Below the pieces are notes generated by a model, which was given only the letters and a program-made list of their open reading frames with translations, ran no database searches and was not told the DNA's origin. Shown here piece by piece: positions 50,705 to 59,812 of a stretch of DNA of 64,000 nucleotides (positions within the stretch are counted from its first letter, which is position 1; each line of letters opens with the position of its first letter). The DNA is taken from assembly GCF_000717875.1 (NCBI RefSeq), contig NZ_JOCT01000002.1, positions 248,001 to 312,000 on the forward strand. The letters run 5' to 3'. Made by a program: the position numbers and the translations under genes. The DNA comes from Streptomyces sp. NRRL S-455. GTDB taxonomy: Bacteria; Actinomycetota; Actinomycetes; Streptomycetales; Streptomycetaceae.

Positions 50705-51478
50705 ATGCTCGATACCCACCAGCCCGAATCCCGCCTCCGCGCCCACACCGACCGCCACGCCCGCTGGGCCGGTCTGGCTGCCGGCGTGGTCGCCGCACCG
50801 CTATGGGCCACCATGGACATCACCAATCACGGCATCAGCAGCTTCGACGCCGGCGTGCCCTTGGTGAGCTTCGTGACCGCCTTCGGCCTGTGCGCGGTGG
50901 GCGGTGTCCTGCTCGGCGACACCCTCACCCCCCGCCCTCGGGACGCGGTACGCACCGCCGGTCTCACCCCACGCCGAGTCCGGGACCACGTGCCGCCCCG
51001 TATCACTCTCCTGCTTCTCCTCCAGTCGGTATTCCTCGTCGCGCTGGCGGGTTCGGGGGATGCCTTGGGCACCCAAGACGCCATGAACCGGGCGATCGGG
51101 GCGTATGACGGCTGTGACGGAACCGAACCACCCGTCATCCTCTGGCCCGGCATGTTCCACGGCAGCCAGATCCTCGGTTCTCTCGCCATCGGCACGGTTG
51201 CCTGCGCCTGGGCCTTGCGTCGTGTCGCCCGCCGTGCGGGCGACGACCAGCAGCGCCGCGACCGCTCGTCGGCGATCATCGCAGCCTGGGGGGTGCTGAT
51301 CTCGGCCCAGCTGTCGCTCGTCATTCTGATGATCCACACCTACCTGACGCACAGTAACTGCGCAGGCATGATGGGCACCATGACTTCCTTGGCGATCTAC
51401 CCCCTGGGCCTCCTGTCCCTGATCACCCTGGCATGGTCCCTGTTCACCGTAGTGGCGCCCCGGACGGCCCGACGATGA
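50705..51478 (+). CDS. six-to-seven-TM hypothetical membrane protein
   Basis: A 257-residue membrane protein. Hydrophobic segments include WAGLAAGVVAAPLWATMD, PLVSFVTAFGLCAVGGVLLG, ITLLLLLQSVFLVALAG, ILGSLAIGTVACAWAL, SAIIAAWGVLISAQLSLVIL and SLAIYPLGLLSLITLAWSLF. Between TMs 3 and 4 an extracytoplasmic loop has two cysteine-containing parts (AYDGCDG). The family is not recognised. Its stop overlaps the start of a YtrA-type GntR regulator gene; YtrA regulators usually control neighbouring membrane or transporter genes. Confidence 0.75.
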   Translation: MLDTHQPESRLRAHTDRHARWAGLAAGVVAAPLWATMDITNHGISSFDAGVPLVSFVTAFGLCAVGGVLLGDTLTPRPRDAVRTAGLTPRRVRDHVPPRITLLLLLQSVFLVALAGSGDALGTQDAMNRAIGAYDGCDGTEPPVILWPGMFHGSQILGSLAIGTVACAWALRRVARRAGDDQQRRDRSSAIIAAWGVLISAQLSLVILMIHTYLTHSNCAGMMGTMTSLAIYPLGLLSLITLAWSLFTVVAPRTARR

Positions 51479-51849
51479 CCGCACTCGCCGTCCGTGTCGA
51501 CACCACCAGCCCGGTACCGCCGTACGAGCAGATCCGCGCCCAGCTCGCCGCACTGATTGTCCAGGGCCGACTGGCCGAGGACGAGCGTCTGCCGACCGTA
51601 CGTCAGCTCGCCGCCGACCTCGGCCTGGCACCGGGCACCGTGGCCCGCGCCTACCGTGAGCTGGAGGCCGCGCAACTCATCCGCACCCGCCGCGGGGCAG
51701 GCACCCGGGTCGCGACACCCCCGTCCGGACCGACCCGCCCCGGCCCGGACCAACTCGCCACACTGGCCCGCGACTTCACCTCAGCCGCCCGCGCGCTGGG
51801 CGCCGACACCGAAGCCATCCTGACCGCCATCCGCGAGGCCCTGGACTGA
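51475..51849 (+). CDS. YtrA-subfamily GntR regulator
   Basis: A 124-residue GntR protein with an N-terminal winged HTH (PPYEQIRAQLAALIVQGRLA; LPTVRQLAADLGLAPGTVAR; AYRELEAAQLIRTRRGAGT) and only a short C-terminal helical tail, the mark of the YtrA group. ATG 51475 overlaps the membrane protein stop by 4 bp. It probably binds the nested inverted repeats at 50564-50630 and represses its own operon (inference). It is convergent with the GH27 gene; the 147-bp gap between their stops shows no clear terminator. Confidence 0.92.
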   Translation: MTALAVRVDTTSPVPPYEQIRAQLAALIVQGRLAEDERLPTVRQLAADLGLAPGTVARAYRELEAAQLIRTRRGAGTRVATPPSGPTRPGPDQLATLARDFTSAARALGADTEAILTAIREALD

Positions 51850-51996
51850 CGATGGCCGGACCCGCCACCCGTGTCGACAACACCGGATGTCTGCCCTGTC
51901 TTTCTGTTCGGGTCTTCAGCCTCCGTCCCGGTGGTTCCGGTTACGTCTGTCACGTCGACTGGTCTCGTTGCCCCGCCGCCCCTTGAGGTGGCGAGG

Positions 51997-53985
51997 TCAA
52001 GAGAGGGTCCACTTCTGGTTGGCCTGACCCTTGCACTGCCACCGGATCAGCCGGGTGCCGTTGGCGGTTGCCGCGCCAGAGGCGTCCAGGCACTTGCCGT
52101 TGAGGTCGGTGATGGTGCCGTCCGCGTGGACGGTCCACTTCTGGTTGGTGCCGCCATGGCAGTCCCAGATGACCACCTTGTCGTCCTCGCTGTCGTCTAC
52201 GGCGTCGAGGCACTTGTCGCCGTAGACGACGAGTTCGCCGCGCGAGGTCTGCTGGAAAGTCTGGTTGCGTCCGCCGGAGCAGTCCCACAACTGTGGCTCG
52301 GTGCCGTTGATGTGTGTGTTCTTGTCGATGTCCACACAGCGGTGGGAAGCGGCGCCGACGAGGACCGCGCCGTCGGTGCCGGGGATGCCCTGGACGCGGA
52401 GGGCGTCGATGTCGGGGGTGCTGCCGGAAACCGCCGCGAACCTGACCGTGTTCGCCCCCTTGGCCAGATGCGCGAGCAGGGAGACGGTCCGATAGGTGGT
52501 GGCCGATCCGGTGGGCGGGAAGGCCACGACGTACTTGTACTGGCCGTTGACCTGGATGGTGGCCTTGCGGGCGGTGCTGCCGCCGTTGGCGTAGGTGATG
52601 TCGACGAGCTTGGTGCCCGCCGTGGAAGCGGTGATGTCGCTGAAGGTGGGGGCTGTGGCGGTGGTGGTGTCCTCGTAGGTGCTGCCGGAGGCCTCGGTGC
52701 CGGAAACGGTCAGCAGTACCGCGTCGTTCGCCGGGACGGAGGTGGTGTAGCTGGTCGCGAACGATCCGGCGTCGGTGCGGGTCCAGGCGTTGCGCACGGT
52801 GGCGGAGTCCGGAGTCAGGCCGAGGTCGGCCCAGCGGACGGTGATGTCCGCGGCGGAGCCGGTGCGGTTGAACAGCATGACCGCGCGCTTGCCGGTGCCG
52901 GAGAGGACCTTCCCGTACACCTGCAGGCCCCGGGTGTCCTCGGCGACCTTGACGCCCTGCAGACCGCGCGGGTCCTGGTTGACGGCGAGAACCTCGGGGT
53001 TGGTGAGGATGTCGCGGGTCTCCGCGCTCATGGTGGCGACGTTGTTGCCGGCCAGCAGGGGGGCGCCGGCGATCGACCACAGGCTCATGTGCAGCCGGTT
53101 GCGGGCGGCGGTCATTCCGTTCAGGCCGACCATCAGCATGTCGGGGTCGTTGTAGTACCCGGTGTGCTGGGCCGCGGGCTGCAGGGCCTCGTCGAAGTTG
53201 TAGTACATCTTGGTCAGCTGCGGGGCCTCGTCCTTCTGCAGGATGTCGACGCTGGTGCGCCACAGGTCGCCGTATCCCGGCGCCCAGTTCCACGGCAGTC
53301 CGGAGCCCCACTCGCAGAACGACAGCACCAGCTTGCGACCGGTCACCGCCGAGGCGGCCTCGTTGGCGGCGGCGATCTGCTTGTAGGTGGTCTCCTGGTC
53401 CAGGCGCTCCTCTCTGCCACCGCAGAAGTCGATCTTGACGTAGTCGAAGCCCCAGCGCTGGAAGGTCTCCAGGTCCTGTTGGTAGTGGCCCTCCATACCG
53501 GTGTTGGGCGCCTTGGGCCGCGTGGTGGGGTGGTAGTAGCCACAGCCGTTCTTGCCCGCGTCGGTGTAGATGCCTGCTTTGAGGCCCTTGCTGTGGATGT
53601 AGTCGGCGATGGCCTTCATGCCGCCGGGCCAGAGGTTCTCGTCGACGACGATGTTGCCGCTCGCGTCACGCTGACCCTGCCACCAGCCGTCGTCGAGGTT
53701 GACGTACTTGTAGCCGGCGGCGGCCATGCCGGAGGAGGCCAGGGCATCGGCCTGTTGCTTGATCACGTTGCGGTCGATGCTGCTGAAGAAGCTGTTCCAC
53801 GACGCCCAGCCCATCGGCGGCGGAGTGACACCCATCTGATGGGTGCTCACGGCAGCCGGTTCGGCGGACAGGGGCGCCGAAGGCTCCGGCCGGTCGAGCG
53901 TGGCCAGGCCGACGACGGCGAGTACCGCGGCGAGCACCTGGACGGTGATGTGCCTGGTCCAACTTCGTGCGGCGCTACGGGACAT
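51997..53985 (-). CDS. secreted GH27 alpha-galactosidase-type enzyme with CBM13
   Basis: A 662-residue secreted enzyme. Residues 1-45 hold a signal sequence. The GH27 barrel (about 55-330) has MGWASWNSF, YVNLDDGWW, nucleophile Asp186 in YVKIDFCGG and acid/base Asp282 in YYNDPDMLMVG. Then come a C-terminal beta domain, a CBM35/CBM6-like module (about 430-530) and a ricin/CBM13 trefoil with NQTFQQ, NQKWTV and NQKWTL. Both Asp of the sugar-binding LDD motif (98-99) are kept, which favours alpha-galactosidase over the beta-L-arabinopyranosidase variant of GH27. ATG 53985 has GGAGAG upstream. It lies downstream of the SGNH and GH43 genes on the same strand. Confidence 0.93.
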   Translation of the reverse strand: MSRSAARSWTRHITVQVLAAVLAVVGLATLDRPEPSAPLSAEPAAVSTHQMGVTPPPMGWASWNSFFSSIDRNVIKQQADALASSGMAAAGYKYVNLDDGWWQGQRDASGNIVVDENLWPGGMKAIADYIHSKGLKAGIYTDAGKNGCGYYHPTTRPKAPNTGMEGHYQQDLETFQRWGFDYVKIDFCGGREERLDQETTYKQIAAANEAASAVTGRKLVLSFCEWGSGLPWNWAPGYGDLWRTSVDILQKDEAPQLTKMYYNFDEALQPAAQHTGYYNDPDMLMVGLNGMTAARNRLHMSLWSIAGAPLLAGNNVATMSAETRDILTNPEVLAVNQDPRGLQGVKVAEDTRGLQVYGKVLSGTGKRAVMLFNRTGSAADITVRWADLGLTPDSATVRNAWTRTDAGSFATSYTTSVPANDAVLLTVSGTEASGSTYEDTTTATAPTFSDITASTAGTKLVDITYANGGSTARKATIQVNGQYKYVVAFPPTGSATTYRTVSLLAHLAKGANTVRFAAVSGSTPDIDALRVQGIPGTDGAVLVGAASHRCVDIDKNTHINGTEPQLWDCSGGRNQTFQQTSRGELVVYGDKCLDAVDDSEDDKVVIWDCHGGTNQKWTVHADGTITDLNGKCLDASGAATANGTRLIRWQCKGQANQKWTLS

Positions 53986-54023
53986 GCGGCTCTCCAGGGG
54001 AGGAAGGGGGAAGGGAAGCTGAC

Positions 54024-55679
54024 TTACGGCGTGAGCTGGGCCAGGTCCACGGCGTTGGCCATCGCCTGATAGCCGGCGTCGTTGGGGTGCAGATGGTCGC
54101 CGCTGTCATAGGCGGGGTTGAGGCGGTCGGGGTTGCCGGGGTCCTGCATCACCTTGTCGAAGTCGATGAAACCGTCGAAGGCGCCACTGGTGCGGATCCA
54201 CTGGTTGATGGCTTTGCGGATCTCGTTTCCGGGAGCCGACCAGTAGTCGGCCCCGTCATAGGGCAGGATCGTGCCCCCGATGATCTTCACGCCGACGGCG
54301 TGTGCTTGATTGATCACGCTCAGCATGCCGTCTCTGAGAGCCTCGAAGGTCAGGCTGGATCCGTTCGGGCCGGCGCCGCTGCCGATGTCGTTGATGCCCT
54401 CCAGCAGGATCACGCTTTTGACGTTGGGCTGGCCGAGCACGTCCCGGCCGAATCGGCTCTTGAGGCTCGGGTTGGTCCACCAGGCATCTGTCAGTATCCG
54501 GTTGGAGCCGATGCCGGCGTTCACGACGCCGAGGGCGGGGCCGCCGGAGGCGGAGTTCATGCGCCGGGCGAGGTGGTCGGGATAGCGGCGGTTGGCGCCC
54601 CCAGTGGAACCGACGCCGTCGGTGATGGAGTCCCCGACGCACACCACGGTTCCAGTGGCGGTCGAGGAGATGACGTCCAGGCCTTCGAGGAAGTACCAGG
54701 AGCCCCTGTGTGTCGGGTAGTTGCCGAGGCCGTCTTCGGTGACGTGGTTGCCGGCGGCGACCCAGGCCTGCTGCTGTGCCTCGTGGTGCCAAGTGGCGCC
54801 CGGGGACGTGCCCGACACGTGGAGGCTCACGAGCTGGTTTGTGTCCGCGGCCACGGTCATCGGGATGGGGTCGCTGGCGACGTCCTGCCCGGCGGGGATG
54901 GTGACGGAGGCGCTCTTGTCGAAGAGGACGGTGCGATGGGTGCCGGGGACGGCGGTGCCGGGGGTGCTGCCTTCCTTGGCGAGGTCGACGGCGTCGATGG
55001 TCAGCGGTCCGGTCCCGTAGCGGTTGCTCAGCCGGACGCGGAGCTTGGATCCTGCGACGGTGGTGTGTGCGACCATGCGGATGCTCTTGTCGGTGAAGGA
55101 TTCTCCGTTGGACATCAGTCCGGCGGTGTAGGTGCCGACCCGGGTGAGCGGGGCGGATACCGGGGTGAGGGTCCAGCGCTGGTTGGCGCCTCCATTGGAC
55201 TGCCACTGGATGATCTCGTTGCCGTCGCTGTCCAGCGACTGCTTGTTGTCGACGAGCAGGCCGTTGGCGGCGTTGACAAGGTTGTAGGCGTCGCCGTCGG
55301 GCTGAATCTTCCAGTGCTGGTTGCCGGAGCCGTCGCAGGGGTTCTGGACCAGCTGCCGAGTGGAGCTCTGCGGGGCGGGAGTGTCCAGGCACAGGCCGCT
55401 GTTCGCGCTCCTGATCGTGTAGGCGCCGGAGCTGGTCCGGCTCAGCAACCATTGCTGGTGGGCCGCGTTGTTCGACGGCCACTGGACGATGGGTGCGCCG
55501 GGGGCGGTCGAGCCGTAACGGACGTCCATCAGCTTGCCGCCAGCGGCGTTCGCCAGGGTGTAAACGGTGCCGGAGGCAGGAGCTGCCGAGGCAGCCTGGG
55601 CCGTAGCACCGGTCCCGGTCAGGGCGCAGGCCGCGAGGCCCAGGCAGACCGGGACCACGAGCCGTCTGGATATTCGCAT
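54024..55679 (-). CDS. secreted SGNH/GDSL esterase with N-terminal ricin/CBM13 domain
   Basis: A 551-residue secreted esterase. There is a signal peptide to about residue 32, a ricin-type lectin at about 37-172 (HQQWLL, NQHWKI, NQRWTL), a beta-rich linker domain (about 180-335) as in XynE-like SGNH proteins, and the SGNH hydrolase at about 340-551. Catalytic motifs are nucleophile Ser351 in CVGDSITDG, the NAGIGSNR block, EGINDIG and the terminal Asp-His in SGDHLHPND. It likely removes acyl groups from a plant polysaccharide. The lectin is N-terminal here but C-terminal in the three glycosidases. GAAGAGG precedes ATG 55679. It lies 38 bp upstream of the GH27 start: an operon. Confidence 0.92.
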   Translation of the reverse strand: MRISRRLVVPVCLGLAACALTGTGATAQAASAAPASGTVYTLANAAGGKLMDVRYGSTAPGAPIVQWPSNNAAHQQWLLSRTSSGAYTIRSANSGLCLDTPAPQSSTRQLVQNPCDGSGNQHWKIQPDGDAYNLVNAANGLLVDNKQSLDSDGNEIIQWQSNGGANQRWTLTPVSAPLTRVGTYTAGLMSNGESFTDKSIRMVAHTTVAGSKLRVRLSNRYGTGPLTIDAVDLAKEGSTPGTAVPGTHRTVLFDKSASVTIPAGQDVASDPIPMTVAADTNQLVSLHVSGTSPGATWHHEAQQQAWVAAGNHVTEDGLGNYPTHRGSWYFLEGLDVISSTATGTVVCVGDSITDGVGSTGGANRRYPDHLARRMNSASGGPALGVVNAGIGSNRILTDAWWTNPSLKSRFGRDVLGQPNVKSVILLEGINDIGSGAGPNGSSLTFEALRDGMLSVINQAHAVGVKIIGGTILPYDGADYWSAPGNEIRKAINQWIRTSGAFDGFIDFDKVMQDPGNPDRLNPAYDSGDHLHPNDAGYQAMANAVDLAQLTP

Positions 55680-55860
55680 GAGTGCCTCTTCATTGAGTCT
55701 TTGCGTGGTGAGGGGCCCGGCGCGCGGCATCCGAGGTGGGATGCTCCTTCTCGGGCAGAGGTCGCAGACTGTCCAGCGGGGCGCACAAATCGATCCGGGC
55801 GTTGAGTGCCGCGCGTGTCGGTGACGGTGGGCTTCGCGAGCAGGTGCGGGGGGCGGCCGG

Positions 55861-55901
55861 CGCGGGGGCCGGTCCGGCATCGGTCCGGCCCGGGCCCCGC
55901 G
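55861..55901 (-). terminator. GC-rich hairpin downstream of GH43 gene
   Basis: CGCGGGG (55861-55867) and CCCCGCG (55895-55901) with inner repeats of CGGTCCGGC, downstream of the GH43 stop in the 258-bp gap to the SGNH gene. Confidence 0.5.
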
Positions 55902-55937
55902 TCGGACGGTGGGCCGCAACCGCGTCAGTCCAGGGGG

Positions 55938-57422
55938 TCAGGCGGTGAGCCGCCTGAACTGCTGGTTCGTGCCGGTTCCGCATTTGTACTGGATGAGGCG
56001 GTCATCCTCGGCAGAGCCCTTCGGGACGTCCAAGCAGAGTCCGCTGTGCCGGGCTACCAGGCGGTAGTAGCCGTTGCCTTGGTCTTCGAACTTCCATTGC
56101 TGGTTCTGGCCGCTGCCGCAGTTGTACTGGTTCACGGAGGCCATTTCGGTGGAACTACCCTCGACGCCCAGGCACTTGCCGCTGTGCTGGGCGAGGATGC
56201 GGAAGTAGCCGCTGTCCACGTTCTCCAGACGCCACTGCTGGTTGAGGCCGCCGTTGCAGGCGAATTGGATGACCTGGCCGTTGTCGGCGGCGGAGTTGTC
56301 CTTGACGTCGACGCACTTGTCGCTGTGCCGGGCTACGAGGTTGTAGTAGGGGCCGCCGCCCACGCCCTTGACCGTCCCCGCCGCCACGTCGATCTCGACC
56401 TTGGGGTACCAGGGCAGGTTCATGGTGGTCCTGGTCGGGAAGGTCAACGGCAGCCAGACGTACGTGGAGTCGTTGACCGGGCCCTTCCCGTTGATATGGG
56501 CGCCGGCCCACCGGTCGCCCATGTACAGGAACGAGGTGTTGCCCGACGTGCCCTCGATGGGCAGGACGAACGTGGTCTGGGAGTTGTAGGCGATGCCGTC
56601 ACCGACCTCCTTCATCTCCGTCCAGGGGCCGGCGATGCCGGGGGCGGTGGCGTACATCTGCTGGTTGGGATTCCAGCCGCTGAGGCCGGAGGTCAGCATG
56701 AAGTAGACACCGTCACGTTTGAACAGCACCGGGGCCTCCCGGTTCTGGCCCGGCCAGGGGTTGGCGACCAATGGGTTGTCGGCGTACCCGGTGAAGTCGG
56801 CGTTGAGCTTGTAGATGCGCAGGTCGGCGTTGTCCTTGGTGGCCGTTATGTGGTAGGCGGTCTCACTTCCGTCCGCGTTCTTGTCCACGTACAGCGTCAT
56901 GTCCCGGGACTCAGTGGTCTGGGTGGTGTCGTTGCCACTCGGCGGCTGGAAGCTGCCCAGATAGTCATAGGGACCCTCGATCTTGTCGGAGACGGCGACG
57001 GCGGCCCTCGACTCGACGTAGTCCGTGGCGTTCTCCTTGTGCATCCACATGACGAACTTCTTGGTGGTGCTGTTGTAGATCACCTTGGGACGCTCGATCT
57101 TGGCGGACTTCAGCTCGGGATCGCTCGCCTGGTTGAGGGCATCGCCTGCCCACTCCCACTTCTTCAGGTCGGCCGACTTGTAGACGGAGACGGCCTTGAA
57201 GGTGTAGTTCGGGTGGCGATTCTCCCCGAACCAGTAGTAGTAGCCATCGGTGTGCTTGATCATCCCGCCGCCGTGTGCGTCGACGGGGTCGCCGTTGGTC
57301 GCGATGAAATCGTTGGGGTTGTCCAGGGTGACCGGAGCGGCCTGGGCGGGCGGCGCGACCACCAGTAGTGCGAGCACGTTGGCGCAGGCAACCAGCAATG
57401 GCGTGAGAACACGTCTGAGCAT
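55938..57422 (-). CDS. secreted GH43-family enzyme (exo-galactanase-like) with C-terminal ricin/CBM13
   Basis: A 494-residue secreted glycosidase. The signal peptide ends near AQAAP (residue 30). The five-bladed GH43 domain (about 32-340) has the start NGDPVDAHGGGMIKHTDGYY, YWFGENRH, IERPKVIYN, ESRDMTLYVD and NREAPVLFKRDG, resembling the GH43 branch that contains exo-beta-1,3-galactanases. The C-terminal trefoil (about 360-494) shows NQQWRL, NQQWKF and NQQFRR. Of two adjacent ATGs (57425 and 57422) I prefer 57422 because AAGGAG is then 5 nt away. Action on arabinogalactan side-chain-free galactan is inference by resemblance. Confidence 0.92.
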   Translation of the reverse strand: MLRRVLTPLLVACANVLALLVVAPPAQAAPVTLDNPNDFIATNGDPVDAHGGGMIKHTDGYYYWFGENRHPNYTFKAVSVYKSADLKKWEWAGDALNQASDPELKSAKIERPKVIYNSTTKKFVMWMHKENATDYVESRAAVAVSDKIEGPYDYLGSFQPPSGNDTTQTTESRDMTLYVDKNADGSETAYHITATKDNADLRIYKLNADFTGYADNPLVANPWPGQNREAPVLFKRDGVYFMLTSGLSGWNPNQQMYATAPGIAGPWTEMKEVGDGIAYNSQTTFVLPIEGTSGNTSFLYMGDRWAGAHINGKGPVNDSTYVWLPLTFPTRTTMNLPWYPKVEIDVAAGTVKGVGGGPYYNLVARHSDKCVDVKDNSAADNGQVIQFACNGGLNQQWRLENVDSGYFRILAQHSGKCLGVEGSSTEMASVNQYNCGSGQNQQWKFEDQGNGYYRLVARHSGLCLDVPKGSAEDDRLIQYKCGTGTNQQFRRLTA

Positions 57423-57616
57423 CATTGCTCCTTCGTGAACGGGAGGGCGGCTTCGGGAAGGAGAGTCGAACCCGCCCTCGAGCGGCTCTTGGTCCCATTC
57501 GTCGATCTGTGATCGGGAATGAGGGCTGACCCCACCCCGGTCAGCGGCTGACACGATGTGCGGGGTGGGACCCGGATCGGGGGACTGGAAGTGGGGTTCG
57601 TGGCTGCGAGAGGAGC

Positions 57617-57838
57617 TCAGGTGGAACGAGGGACGCAGTCCGGGCACACGGAGAGCGTCTGGTCGGGGGCGCTCGACCGCTGGATGAGGCCCACGGAAAT
57701 GGGGGCCTCCGTCCAGCGGCCGCACCTGCAGCAGAGGTCGGCATTCAGCCGTCCGAAGTCTCCTGCTCCTGATCGTGAGGGGTGTGGTGAGGCGTGGGCG
57801 CTCGTGCTGGGGAGGGGCAGCTGCCGCTGCGTGCTCAT
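57617..57838 (-). CDS. small zinc-ribbon protein
   Basis: A 73-residue protein with two CxxC pairs (DLCCRCGRWT and SVCPDCVP) about 28 residues apart, a zinc-ribbon arrangement seen in small actinobacterial proteins of unknown function. The N-terminal 30 residues are Ser/Pro-rich. ATG 57838 has GGAG upstream. It lies in the gap between the sugar-permease and GH43 genes, on the same strand. The plus-strand frame here is shadow sequence. Confidence 0.65.
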   Translation of the reverse strand: MSTQRQLPLPSTSAHASPHPSRSGAGDFGRLNADLCCRCGRWTEAPISVGLIQRSSAPDQTLSVCPDCVPRST

Positions 57839-57899
57839 GACCGGCTCCAGGATGACGGGGGCGGGAAGGGCTGAACGGGGGGGCGGCGCGGGCCGGCGA

Positions 57900-58790
57900 T
57901 CAGCCCTTGTTGGCGCCCAGGGTGAGCCCGCTGACGAACTGACGCTGCAGCACGAAGTACACGAGCAGGACCGGGATCGCGGTGAGCAGGGCGCCGGCGG
58001 CGATCAGGTTGGGATCGGTGAAGTACTGCCCGGAGAGGTTGTTGAGGGCCGAGGTGATCGGCATGTTCTCGCCGGTGGAGATCAGGACGATGGCCCAGAA
58101 GAAGTCGTTGTAGATCCAGATGCACAGCAGCGTCGCCAGAGCCGCCATCGCCGGGCGGCACAGCGGCAGGGTGATCTGCCAGTACTGACGCCATACCGAG
58201 GCGCCGTCCACCAGCGCGGCCTCGGTCAGCTCGTGCGGCAGGGAGCGCATGTAGTTGCTGAGCACGAAGGCGCAGAAGCCCGACTGGAACGCGACGTGGA
58301 TGAGCACCAGGCCGAGCGCGGAGTCGTAGAGCTTGCCGGACATGGTGATGCCGGGCAGGTCGACCAGCAGATACAGCCGGTACAGCGGGGTGATGATGAC
58401 CTGCTGCGGCAGCAGGTTGCCGGCGGTGAAGACCAGCAGCAGCGCCAGGTTGAGGCGGAAGTCGAAGCGGCTGACGTAGAACGCGACCATCGAGGACAGG
58501 AACAGCGTCAACAGGACCGCCGGCACGGCGATCAGCAGCGTGGTGCCGAAGTAGTGCAGCATGTCCGACTGCTGGAAGGCGTTGGTGAAATTGTCGAGGC
58601 TCAGTTTGTCGGGCCAGGACACGTAGCCCTTGGTGCTGGTCTCTCCGTACGGACGCAGGGCCGCGAGGATGGCCCAGAGCAGCGGGGCGAGCCAGGCCAG
58701 TGCGGTGCCGGCGAGGAAGACGTGCAGGAGGATCCGGGCCGGGCGCAGGGGGGTGCGCTGCTTGCTGAGCGCGGCGGGGAAGGCGCTCAC
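57900..58790 (-). CDS. carbohydrate ABC permease, MalG-like
   Basis: A 296-residue inner-membrane subunit of a CUT1-type sugar importer. Six TM helices are visible, starting ILLHVFLAGTALAWLAPLLWA. The ATPase-contact EAA motif is EAALVDGASVWRQYWQITLPL, and the C-terminus ends VLQRQFVSGLTLGANKG, typical of MalG. The start overlaps the stop of the MalF-like gene by ATGA. It is the intact counterpart of the pseudogene at 41025-41660. No ATPase gene is present; CUT1 systems in Streptomyces commonly use a shared MsiK ATPase encoded elsewhere. Confidence 0.95.
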   Translation of the reverse strand: MSAFPAALSKQRTPLRPARILLHVFLAGTALAWLAPLLWAILAALRPYGETSTKGYVSWPDKLSLDNFTNAFQQSDMLHYFGTTLLIAVPAVLLTLFLSSMVAFYVSRFDFRLNLALLLVFTAGNLLPQQVIITPLYRLYLLVDLPGITMSGKLYDSALGLVLIHVAFQSGFCAFVLSNYMRSLPHELTEAALVDGASVWRQYWQITLPLCRPAMAALATLLCIWIYNDFFWAIVLISTGENMPITSALNNLSGQYFTDPNLIAAGALLTAIPVLLVYFVLQRQFVSGLTLGANKG

Positions 58791-59812
58791 GATCGCCGCT
58801 CCTTCCGGAAGGTGGCCACCAGGTACGGGATGATCACGGCGAGCGAGATCAGCAGCAGCACGACCGCGATGGCGGAGCCGTATCCGATGCGGCTGGACTC
58901 GCCGATGATGTTGTTGGTCACGAGGATCGAGAGCAACTCAGTGCCTTCGGCGCCCTTGTTGAAGACGAAGACCAGGTCGAAGGCGCGCAGGGCCTCGATG
59001 ATCGTGACGACCAGGACAATGGTGTTGGTGGGCCGCAGGGTGGGGAAGACGACGTTCTTGAACGTCTGCCATTCGTTGGCCCCGTCGAGCGCGGACGCCT
59101 CCCGCAGCGCGGGGTCGACGCCCTTCAGGCCTGCCAGGTAAAGGATCATGAGGTAGCCGGTGTGCCGCCAGGACGCGGCGACCAGCACGGCCCAGAGGTT
59201 CAGGTCGGGGTCACCGATCCAGTCGATGTAGTGACCTGGCTTGTTGGCCCCGATGAGGCTGTTGATCAGTCCGGTATCGGGGTTGTAGACGAGCTGCCAG
59301 ACGAAGCCGATGACGGCGAAGGACATCACGACGGGCAGGAAGAAGGCCGTCTGGTAGACCCTGCTGAACCGGATCTTCTTGTCCAGCTGTACCGCCAGGA
59401 ACATCCCCAGCGGCATGGGTATGAGGATCAGAACAGCGAGCCAGATGACGTTGTGCTGCACGGCGGGCCAGAACTGCGGGTTGCTGGTGAACAGTTCCCT
59501 GAAGTTGTCCAGCCCGACCCACTTGATCGAGTCGAAGCCGATGCCGTCCCAGGTGGTGAAGGCCAGCCCGACCGAAGCCAGCGCGGTGACCCACACCAAG
59601 GCGATGTGCAGGACGGTCGGCACGCCGGCCATGAGCCACAGGGTGAACCGGTCGCGTCGGGTCAACAGCCGCCGGTGCCCCTGTCGTACCCGCCGGCTCC
59701 TCCCCTTTGCCAACTGCGTCTCCGGGGGCCCCGGGGGCGGGGGCGGGGTTTTCGTCGCCCCCGGGGTGCTCGTGATTTCGCTCCCGGTACCGGTGTTCCG
59801 TGTGACAGTCAT
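58787..59812 (-). CDS. carbohydrate ABC permease, MalF-like
   Basis: A 341-residue inner-membrane subunit. The N-terminal 50 residues are Thr/Pro-rich and cytoplasmic; six TMs follow, starting FTLWLMAGVPTVLHIALVWV. The EAA motif reads EASALDGANEWQTFKNVVFP. It forms the translocation channel with the MalG-like subunit and is coupled on both sides by ATGA overlaps (59809-59812 and 58787-58790). Its counterpart in the decayed operon copy at 41 kb has been deleted completely. Confidence 0.95.
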   Translation of the reverse strand: MTVTRNTGTGSEITSTPGATKTPPPPPGPPETQLAKGRSRRVRQGHRRLLTRRDRFTLWLMAGVPTVLHIALVWVTALASVGLAFTTWDGIGFDSIKWVGLDNFRELFTSNPQFWPAVQHNVIWLAVLILIPMPLGMFLAVQLDKKIRFSRVYQTAFFLPVVMSFAVIGFVWQLVYNPDTGLINSLIGANKPGHYIDWIGDPDLNLWAVLVAASWRHTGYLMILYLAGLKGVDPALREASALDGANEWQTFKNVVFPTLRPTNTIVLVVTIIEALRAFDLVFVFNKGAEGTELLSILVTNNIIGESSRIGYGSAIAVVLLLISLAVIIPYLVATFRKERRS

